Shown: in pieces, positions 55,782 to 64,000 of the stretch
How positions within the stretch are numbered: position 1 is the first letter of the stretch
Layout: the number at the start of each line of letters is the position of its first letter
Program-made: the position numbers and the translations under genes
DNA from: Hypomyces perniciosus
Lineage: Eukaryota; Ascomycota; Sordariomycetes; Hypocreales; Hypocreaceae
Reading direction: 5' to 3'
Assembly: GCA_008477525.1 (NCBI GenBank)
Contig: SPDT01000010.1
Coordinates: 496,001 to 560,000 of the forward strand
Length of the DNA stretch: 64,000 nt
Notes under the pieces: generated by a model
Database searches by the model: none
Seen by the model: only the letters and a program-made list of their open reading frames with translations
What the model was told of the DNA's origin: nothing

Positions 55782-56581
55782 TGTGGCAACCCGTAGAATT
55801 CGTCTCGAATGGTGGTGTTTTTTTGCCAAATGGATTGGTTGAATTGGATGGTTCTGTCGCGGGACCAAGCTGAAATTTCGAGTGGACTTCGGTCAAGCAA
55901 CTTTTTTTCGGATTATCGATAACGACCCTAACCCTGGAGATGCCGTGGCGTGATGATGTAATGACACCAGGAACTTACCCTGGAGCTTTGACGTGAGGAG
56001 TTTGGCGGTTTGAAATAAAATCGCGTTTACTTACGGAGTACAGTCTTGGCATTTAAATCTGGTTTGATTGGAACAATGGGGATTTTAATAAAATAAAGTA
56101 AAGCCCATGACGAGTGTCATGTTCTTGATACTTGCTTGAATATTGACAGTTGAGTGCCCAGAATACCATTGACACTCATATCGAACAGCTCACCACAACC
56201 TCACCTAACACACTAAATACACACATTACACAGCTGAGGAAGCAATCAGTAAAGATGTAATGAGTGACTTGATAAAATATAGTAGTAAACCGTAAGTACC
56301 TAATGGGTATCCTCCGAATCCTCCCTGATAAACTCGCTCCCGCTCCCGCAAAGTGCACCTCATGTAAACGCGTATGTGTTATATATATGACATGCAATGC
56401 CCACCCCCAAACAAGTGCCCATTCCAAGAACTCCACAATCGCCTTCAGAACTTCCTCATGAAAAAACGATTATTGCCTCATCGTCCCTCGCCGAGCAAAA
56501 AAGATAGAAATGATGACTTCCTCCCGTCCCTTTCCCATGGTGGTAAGATATAGTCGTGTCTCCAAAAAATAAAGAAATGCA
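55782..56581. other. Intergenic region GAR-domain gene 3' end / NOP2 promoter
   Basis: This 800-bp tandem spacer contains TGAAATTTC, an RRPE-like half, about 90 bp before the NOP2 start, and a TACGGAGTA copy at 56032-56040. Confidence 0.4.
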
Positions 56582-59341
56582 TCAGGTCCTTCGGAACAGT
56601 CGCTTCGTACCGCCCACTTTGCCCAACTCCCCGAACTTATTCCTGTGGTCATCGAGTGGCGTCGTCATTGCTCTTCGCTCCCCACTAACCATCCGCACCT
56701 TTTCCTTCACACTTTCCACCCAAGCCTTATTTTCTTCGCTCATTTCAATCTTCTTGGCCCTTGGTCCCGCGAGACCTAGGGAAGAGCTCTCATCCTCGAC
56801 CCAGCTAAGCTGGGAACCTGGTCTCTCAGACTGAGCCGAGCCATTAGACGGAGGCGTTCCCTCCGTTGACAGACCAGAATTCACCGGTGTTTTTGGTCGT
56901 AGTATTCTGGGGAGGGCCTCACTACCCCTGCGTGTCTTGCGTATGCTCAAGGGACTCATTGACGACCTGTCACCAGCCACAGAAGGTGGCCTGCTGGGAG
57001 GGCTCGATCCTATTGGCATAGTGGAAGCTCGAGAGAGGCCTCGGACCTCCACCTTGGCGGCCTTTTCCTTCCCATTGGAACGACTACCATGGTGGCTGAC
57101 ATACTCCTTCAGATATTCGCTTAGGTCAGCCCATCCACCACCAACGCGGACCATGACGCGCTCGCCATTCTCGCCGACACAGCGAATGAAGAGCTTGATT
57201 GGGGCGTCACCATTCGATCGAGAGAGATGATAGACCTTGATCGGCTGCTGGCCCCGTTGGCGCGGCTGTCTAGTATTCTTTGCCGGCGACAGCGTGAACG
57301 AAGGTGTGACTGTTCTGTTCGAGAGCCCTGACGTACTCCGCTTCACAGGCTCCCTGGACGGTTTCTTCTTAAGTCGCGGGAGCTGGAGGTCGGGTGGATT
57401 TAGGTTGATCGTTGGTGTCTCAGCCGAGAGCTTGATTTTGGCTGGGATTGATTCGATAATTTGATAGATTTGCTCTCGTAGCCTCTGATCACCCATGCTC
57501 TCTCGGCGGAAGACACCTCCTGATAATTCCATGGAGAACGAATCGTCATAGTCATCAAAGAATGAGCCATCAATGGACGACTTGAGGAATTCTTCGTCCT
57601 CTGGAATAGCTGTAATCATAGGGCTATCAAGAAGTGCCATGGACCCTTCGCGTGTATTTCGGTGAGCCTCTGGGGGTGAGCTTGGCGGACTGGCCCCATG
57701 ACCAGGGAAAATTGCTTCGCGTAGTCGGGTCCTGCGAATAGCAGGTGAGCCAGACACCTCCGGAAGGTCGCTAGACGTGTCGTCAAAGTATCTCGATGTG
57801 TTGTGTACGACAGTGGATGTTTGGGAAACAAAGCTGTCGCGTCTTGTGCTGCTTCGTAGCGGTGGTAATTCAAACGCGTCTTCCTCATCCTCCTCTTCGA
57901 CCGGGGACATGACTTCGTCAATGAGGCTGAGTTCATCCGGTGAAGAAGACCAGACCATTGCTCCTCCTAGCGTCTCCTGGTCTGATGTGTTGCCGCTTTC
58001 GATAATATTCCGCCTGGGCCTGAACAAAGAGACGCCGTTGTCATTCGCTCCATCGATGTTGGCAATGGAGCGCGGGTTGTGGGAGACATCTGATTCATCG
58101 CCTGACGGGGCAAGGCTGGAAACTGACGAGTTCATCTTCTTAGTAGGGTCCAGGAACACCCCATAATTTGGCTCCCTGAATGGTATAATAGTCTCGTTGC
58201 TTAGCTTAGCACCCTGGAAACCACTTGACTGGCTCGTGTTATCCTCCTCAGATGGGCGAACCTTCACCAATGGGGGAGAGCGAGAGGCTGGACGAGACTG
58301 GACAGCCTTGAGCCACTGAGCCTCTGAAATCTTTCGCTCGCAAGTCGCAACCCATTCGCTGTAGCCCTGTTCCACATCCTCCATGCGGTTCAACCAGTCG
58401 TCTGGGAGGGTATCGGAGGACCCTTCCAGGCAATCAAGCATATAGTCCAAAGCATGTCCAGGTTGTGCAACCTTCTGTGCAAGCACACGCCTTTTGGCCT
58501 CGAACTCTTCTCGCGTTAATGTCGAGTCAGGTCGGGCAGTGACTTGTCTGGCTGGTCTTCTCATGTGCCAATGGGAATGGGATGGTGCAACGGTATCCCA
58601 GCACTCCCCCAAAAAGCGCTCTGCATCTTCAAGTGGTTGTAGAAAAGGATCGACCTGTCGGAGCACGATGAGTCGCATGATCCAGAGTTGCAGCAATTGC
58701 GTCAATCTCGCTAGATTGGGCAGCGTCTGGACCACAATTGCGGTGATGAGGACGGATATATCCTCCATCTTGTGGTAGCTCGTCAAAGCCGACAGCATCG
58801 ATCGATTTGGATCCAAGTTCATCGGGGTGCTCGGTCTCGAAAGCGGAAGGATATAGTCGTGTAAAACATGGCGCTTGATCTCCTCCAGTGCCAGCTCGTC
58901 CATGTCCCGCTGTATCTCCTCAATCCTCCTCCCATATTCCTCCACCTCATCAGCGAGTAAGCTGCCCATGTACTGTTTCTGGGCAGCCTCCTCAGCCGAG
59001 GTCACAACGGGGAGAAAAAGCTTTCTTCGCGTGGCGCTTGGCTTCTCGAAACCGTCAGACGGGCTATCGGTCGGCCAATTCCACTGGCTTAGCTCATTCA
59101 GCCACTCCCATATCCTCTGGGACGCCATCGCCGTGCGCATGGCAAAATCTCGTTCGGTCGCGGAAGCTCCATTAAGACAGCTCCGTAAGACACCAGTGGG
59201 CAACGCCAACGCATCAACAACTGTAGCAGGGTCGAGATGGGTGAAGAAATCATCCGCGGCACGCTGCCTCGCAGAGAGCAACTGGCTCGGCGCCGGGGTG
59301 GAAAGCCTCTTGGGCTTGACGAGGAAAGGCGGCTCGCTCAT
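56582..59341 (-). CDS. GAS2/GAR-domain protein, possibly Kar9-like microtubule factor
   Basis: This is a single exon of 919 residues from the ATG at 59341 (an open frame extends to 59380 but only from a non-ATG codon). Residues about 1-330 are helical, with heptad-like stretches (EYGRRIEEIQRDMDELALEEIKRHV and ARLTQLLQLWIMRLIVLRQVDPFLQPLEDAERFL). A long acidic/Ser-rich disordered middle follows. Around residues 701-752 is a GAS2-related (GAR) microtubule-binding domain with KLFIRC, ERVMVRVGGGWADLSEYLKEY. The C-terminus is basic and Ser-rich with a final charged helix. GAR domains bind microtubules in animals and algae. The helical N-terminus plus this domain suggests a Kar9-type spindle-positioning protein, but that name is a guess. 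The usual GAR metal-ligand Cys are not obvious. Confidence 0.8.
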   Translation of the reverse strand: MSEPPFLVKPKRLSTPAPSQLLSARQRAADDFFTHLDPATVVDALALPTGVLRSCLNGASATERDFAMRTAMASQRIWEWLNELSQWNWPTDSPSDGFEKPSATRRKLFLPVVTSAEEAAQKQYMGSLLADEVEEYGRRIEEIQRDMDELALEEIKRHVLHDYILPLSRPSTPMNLDPNRSMLSALTSYHKMEDISVLITAIVVQTLPNLARLTQLLQLWIMRLIVLRQVDPFLQPLEDAERFLGECWDTVAPSHSHWHMRRPARQVTARPDSTLTREEFEAKRRVLAQKVAQPGHALDYMLDCLEGSSDTLPDDWLNRMEDVEQGYSEWVATCERKISEAQWLKAVQSRPASRSPPLVKVRPSEEDNTSQSSGFQGAKLSNETIIPFREPNYGVFLDPTKKMNSSVSSLAPSGDESDVSHNPRSIANIDGANDNGVSLFRPRRNIIESGNTSDQETLGGAMVWSSSPDELSLIDEVMSPVEEEDEEDAFELPPLRSSTRRDSFVSQTSTVVHNTSRYFDDTSSDLPEVSGSPAIRRTRLREAIFPGHGASPPSSPPEAHRNTREGSMALLDSPMITAIPEDEEFLKSSIDGSFFDDYDDSFSMELSGGVFRRESMGDQRLREQIYQIIESIPAKIKLSAETPTINLNPPDLQLPRLKKKPSREPVKRSTSGLSNRTVTPSFTLSPAKNTRQPRQRGQQPIKVYHLSRSNGDAPIKLFIRCVGENGERVMVRVGGGWADLSEYLKEYVSHHGSRSNGKEKAAKVEVRGLSRASTMPIGSSPPSRPPSVAGDRSSMSPLSIRKTRRGSEALPRILRPKTPVNSGLSTEGTPPSNGSAQSERPGSQLSWVEDESSSLGLAGPRAKKIEMSEENKAWVESVKEKVRMVSGERRAMTTPLDDHRNKFGELGKVGGTKRLFRRT

Positions 59342-61727
59342 GATTGTTGCTCGAACGTCGCTGTCGTCGTCGAACGGCAAGGAAGAATTGCGGTGTGCTG
59401 CTGCGGCGGCATGATCTGTCGTTGTCGTCTTCTTGTTCTTTTCCCCTCCCTCACGGACCGGGCGGAACGACGTTGCTGATGATTCGGTTCTCGTTGGTGA
59501 TGCCCATAGTCGAGGAATGGCGTGACTAGATGAAGAGCTATGAGGTCACCGCCATGCGAGACAGCAAATGAAGACAGAAAGATTTTCAGCCCCAAAACAG
59601 CAGAGCAGAAACAGGGAAGCTGCAGCAGAAGGGCTGCAGCAGCAAAGGGTTTTTTTTCTTCTCTTCCCTGTCCTCCTTGCCTTGGAACTTCCCCCTTCGC
59701 GAAAGGAAACCACCAAGAAATATAGCAAGAAAAAAAAGGGCAGAAGGCGAAAAAGAGTCAATGGGCCGACTCCGCACTTGGGAATCAATCCAAAGGGCCC
59801 TCTTTTCCTCTCTGCAGGCGGATAGCCGCAGGAATGGAACCGCTGAGCTGGCAGAAGCAGCCAGCAGAGCAACTGGACGATCAGTTGGGCGCAGAAGCAG
59901 AGCTGCAGAGCTGCAGTAGTTCTCGTAGAGTGGCAGGCAAGGCAGCGAATGGGCAGACGTGGAGCCCTCGGGCGTGGTGTGGCGCGCGCGTATTCGCCTG
60001 AGCTGTACTGAGCTGTGCGAGGTGCACTCGTACAAAAGGGAGGCTGTCTAGGGGGAGGCGAACATAAAAAATAGGCGAGAGACAAACTGGAATAATAATA
60101 AAAAAATTCCAATAGTACGTAATAATTAATTGGACGAGGAAAAAACAAGGAGAATCAAGTGAATGTAGACGTGCCGCGGCACAGAAAAACGCGTTAGGAA
60201 GAATGAGTGACTGGAACCACGAGGGCAAAAAGGAGGACGACAGTTGGCGATGGTGTTGAAAGGGAAGAAGAGAGGAGGGAAAAAAAAAGACCCGTTAATC
60301 AAAGGAATCTCCCCGAGATGGTGGCTGCCTCATCTCATCTCATCAAAGCCCATCCAAGTTACTCCGTATTAGTGAATGGCCTCCATACGGATATTAATTG
60401 ATTTGCCCCATGGCTGGCTGGCTGGCTGAACAACGCCGTGTGACCCCCCAGTTCACGCTGTGGATTATTATAGGAAGTGGGTGAATAGCCAAGGCTAGCG
60501 CCAGCAAGCCGATATTATTTGATTCTCTGACAAGGCTGTCTGCCTCCTCGTATCGCGTGCACTCTACCAACTCGTGTCTGCTTGGAATTCAGGGCATGGT
60601 GCTGGATCACGACTCACCACAGTGGCAATGGTCATGTCTCGTCTGCCTGTGCATGCTTTTCCCCAGACATCACCATCTTCCTTTTTCCTCCTCACTCACA
60701 GCACACAGCCAAGCGAGAACACACGGCGTGGCCGTTGCTGGGGGCAGAGGCACAATCAGAGGACGCCACGGCTCCCCCCAGACGCCATACGGACCAGGGC
60801 CCCGGCCAGCCAATTTATTTTTTTATTCGACAGTGGGACGAATAAATAAATGCAAGGCTGCACAGCAAACACGACACCGGATTGTTGGCAGGCATTGATT
60901 GGCTTAGCAAGACTAATTGCAGATCACCCGCGTGTCCAACAGCAGCTTACTAATAGTAGTATTCCCATGGTGAATCCCCCCTGATGATGATGATGGTGAT
61001 GATGGATGAACGAATGACTGACTGACTGACAGCAAAGCCACGCGCAGGGCTGTTCTCTGGGAACGTTCGCCCTGGGTCCCCCCGCTGTTGACCAATGGGG
61101 AGCTCGCCATGGCCAACTCCAGTTTGCTACTCCAGTTTGCTTCATCATCTCACAGCCGATTCGCTGAGCTTTGGCAACATAACGGGTCCTGTGCTGTTGA
61201 TCAATCTAGCTTTCTGTCCGATGACGTATATCACACTCACGAGGAGACCCCAATCGAGAGCTTCACATCGCCCAGGAACTATTGCAGGCAAGCTTCATTC
61301 ATTATCCATGACTGTGATGGCCCTTTCCCACATAGATCCTAGTGACCAAGATGTCTAGTCCTTAATCCTTCAATCATCAACGCCATTTCCAATAGCAGCC
61401 AAAGGGCTGATCGTAATCCCAACAAATCCCTTTCTAGCCTTAGAGTCTGCGACGCAGATAAACACAACCCTCCCATCATTATGCGCCGTTCCCCGCCTTT
61501 GCTTATTATCTAGACAGTATGTATTCAACGCCGTCCTCGACCATGTCCCAATTCTATGTCGCATATAATATGGCCAAAAGAGATGCTCCCCCGCCAAATA
61601 AATCCCTTCCTGAATACTAGTGTGAGAGAAATGCGAGATGGGATATCATAAATCGAATAAAAAAAATCAAATCCCGAACCTAAGCTTTTGTTGACCTTCA
61701 TCTTCATGGTGATTTAATTGTTGGTTT
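59342..61727. other. Intergenic region CTF1 3' end / GAR-gene promoter
   Basis: This 2.4-kb region has no supported gene. It has A/T homopolymer runs near 60070-60130, a TACTCCGTA copy at 60360-60368, GCTG and GACT short tandem repeats near 60413-60429 and 61014-61031, and a 200-codon shadow ORF (59546-60148) of very low complexity. Confidence 0.45.
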
Positions 61728-64000
61728 TTATGTTGATGTTTGGGCTTGCGCCGTGGCATCTACCTCGAGTTGAAAACCCCAGCCCAAATCCTTGGTCGTT
61801 GTATTCGTCGCCTCGGTGTCATTGTCACATCCGTTCGCTATTAGACCCTCGTCCGAGCCATTGACCCCCTCGGGTGGGAATTGGAGCCATTGATCCACGT
61901 CAAAGTCGGTGCCGGCGACCGCATTCCAGTCGAACTCGTCATGGCCTTGCATAAAGTCCACATCCATGATGTCCATCTCCACGGGGACTTCATCCGAGCC
62001 TCCGCTTGCACTGGGCGTAAGATCCGCGGAATCAAAGTCGGTCTGAGGAGGCGAGTTCACCGATGTTAGTTCCAGGACAGCGGTGTTGATTGTGCGAGGT
62101 TGTTGCGCAATCGCCCTCTTGAGCTCCCTTGGCCTCTCGTTGAACAGAGCCTCAGAAGCGGTCATGTATGGCGCATTTTCCGGCGGCGGCGTTTGAGCAC
62201 TAAACTCGGCCGGAACCTCCTTCATCATCGCCAGTGTCGAAGGGTCCACGCTGGCATTAAGATCAATAGCCGCCTTTCGCAGAGCAGCGTCTAGGAACCC
62301 GGTAGCATAGTCAGCAGCAGCGTAAATTTCACGAAGCTTCTCCATAACCCGCATGCACTGGCGGAAGCCCCTGGTTGCCCGTGTGCGAATCTGCAGCACG
62401 GGGTTCTTCATCTCAAGCAAGTGGATGATCATAGCAGGCAGTATCACCGTCACTCCTGTTGTGGGAAGATACCTCTCCAGGCGAAGGTGGTGCAGCTCTG
62501 CTGCCATGCCGGTGATGTGCATGGCCGCATCCTTGACCTTCAAGCGTGACATCTCCTGAGCCTGGCGAGATACCGTCGGCACATGCGTAGGTGACGAAGG
62601 CAGAAACTGGGGGCGGTGGAGCGCCGAGATGGTTGTGTGGTATACCATGTGAAGCAACGTTCGCTGTACTGCAATGACCGACTTTCCATTTTTGACGTCG
62701 GATGGAACCAACATGCGGTACTGGCAACATGTTGGTAGTGACTCTGCCCAAGCCTTGAGCTCAGAGTCGACGGCCTTGACGCTATCCACGTTGTCAAGCT
62801 TCTTGTTAGGGAACAGCATCATGGTGCTGTTTGTGGTATTCTCTGGCTTCATGTTGTCTCGGATAAGGACCGAGTACTGCGCCTTTAGCATGTGACTGAT
62901 GCACAGGCACAGTTTCGCCTTAGCAACGCACATGGAGGCGAGCTCAAGCTGCATCCCCACATCGCGCATCATCGTGCACTCCTGAGGGATGACGGCGATG
63001 TTGTCAGGCAGGGCCGCAATCTCAAAGTCACTCTCGACGAGCATTGGTACGTCAAAGTCCTCATCCTTGATCCTTGTCGGGCGCCTCATGCCGAGGGCGA
63101 TGAGGCGATCCCGCATGAAGCATGACCACCAGATGCGTTTCCAGAGCCTCTGAGTCGCGGGAGCCATGCTCGTCGACTCAGGGTTGCGGTGCAATCCGAT
63201 GGTGTGGGCCAGTGATATGGCCACGCCCATCCAGTGCCAGGTGTCCTTCTGGTCATCGGGGGTCTCGTACCAATACGTCATTAACATCAGCCCCTGAACA
63301 AGGACGAGGCGGTCCGACTCATAGTCGAAGTCGTAGAGCAACTATTGACATGTGAATATGATGATGTGCGAACCAGGAGTGGAGCTGCTTACCCTTGTCT
63401 TTTGGAAGAAGGCTTTTCGGGCAGCCTTGCGAGTGGCGTACCCGGCTTCCCGCAGGTGCCTCATATCGACAAACGCCGTGGCTGAGAACATGACGGCGTG
63501 GAACAGGAACAGGCTGATCTGCCCCTCGACGCCATCGTAGCGGTTGATGATGTTGAGGAAAGGGATAAGGTCCATGAGCGGCATGTACGGGTGTACATAC
63601 TCGACGTAGGCGCGCAGCAGGGCATTCTGCAGGGAGAAGCACGGAATGCTCAGCGCGCCCTTGGCGTGGAGATACCTCACATCCTCTGGCGCAACCTTGC
63701 TGGGCAGTGGCCGCACAAAGGGAGGAAGCTCAAACGGGTTGAGCAGCTGAGCGCCTCGGGCTGCGTCTCCGAAGGGGCTAGATTGGTTCATGGAAGCAGC
63801 GGCGTTGCCCCAGGGGGAGGCGCCGTTGGCTTCGGGGGCCTGGGCCTTGCTGAGCAAAACAGGGTCATTGCGATATCTAGAGCGTTGGTCTAATGCAGCA
63901 GCGAGGTCTCGTGGTTAGCATGTTTCCCAGACAGGGCCAAGAGTTGGTTTTGCATGTGAAAGCGGGCTGCCATTCGTAATCCAAGAAAAAACCCAAGCTG
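61728..64000 (-). CDS. CTF1: CTF1/FarA-type regulator, DNA-binding N-terminus off the window
   Basis: CTF1 and FarA/FarB are Zn2Cys6 activators of fatty-acid use and, in plant pathogens, of cutinase and lipase genes. The visible exons are 63907-63393 and 63341-61728. The first begins within (GAC)CTCGCTGCTGCATTAGACCAA, encoding DLAAALDQRSRYRNDPVL. The Zn cluster would lie to the right of the window. The fungal transcription factor domain is complete: GLMLMTYWYETPDDQKDTWHWMGVAISLAHTIGLHRNP, then RLWKRIWWSCFMRDRLIALGMRRPTRIKDEDFDVPM. The acidic C-terminus (FDWNAVAGTDFDVDQWLQFPPE) resembles a transactivation region. Both visible splice sites are strong. The family name rests on remembered similarity. 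Confidence 0.9.

Noticed and set aside
59546..60148. A 200-codon minus-strand ORF in the region between the GAR-domain and CTF1 genes
   Set aside because: Composition is extreme (Phe/Leu/Ser/Cys-rich, from homopolymer tracts), there are overlapping ORFs in all frames, and no motif is present.

Overview
The window looks like chromosomal DNA of a filamentous ascomycete, most likely a sordariomycete and plausibly Hypocreales. Genes carry short spliceosomal introns (mostly 44-80 nt, GTRNGT donors, CTRAC-type branch sites, YAG acceptors), and the set includes a CTF1-type regulator, NmrA, a Zn2Cys6 factor and a Cys-module membrane family typical of these fungi. I reconstructed 23 protein genes with good support and flag one weak ORF. 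There are no convincing RNA genes, transposons or CRISPR arrays. The genus cannot be fixed from the sequence alone.

Layout. 1-10.4 kb: the 3'-truncated nucleoporin gene POM34 is divergent from INO80 subunit gene IES1, then come ERG2 (sterol isomerase), a PTR2 peptide transporter and a convergent NmrA gene. 10.4-14.1 kb is gene-free and rich in a palindromic TACTCCGTA/TACGAAGTA motif. 14.1-22.2 kb: a Zn2Cys6 transcription factor, FCF1 and RFC4 as a divergent pair, a small membrane protein and DER1. 22.5-32.5 kb is gene-sparse: one Cys-module membrane protein and two secreted proteins of unknown family. 32.6-44.1 kb: NTA1 (N-terminal amidase) with a very long tail, two more Cys-module membrane proteins and CBF5 between them. 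44.7-59.3 kb is a dense housekeeping block: SAC3, LTV1/LSG1 (divergent), NOP2, and a GAS2/GAR-domain protein. 61.7-64 kb: a CTF1/FarA-type regulator that runs off the right edge without its DNA-binding domain.

Functional themes. Five genes act in ribosome production: FCF1 (18S cleavage), CBF5 (pseudouridylation), NOP2 (25S m5C and 60S assembly), LTV1 (40S export) and LSG1 (60S maturation). LTV1, LSG1 and NOP2 are consecutive. POM34 and SAC3 both belong to the nuclear pore and mRNA export machinery.

The most interesting parts are the three paralogous type I membrane proteins, each with two cysteine modules whose boundaries match phase-1 introns; a secreted protein with an apparent internal duplication; a Trp/Tyr-rich secreted protein; and 22 copies of a 9-bp motif found only between genes. 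Splice sites were chosen by eye from consensus and frame continuity, so exon ends are predictions.
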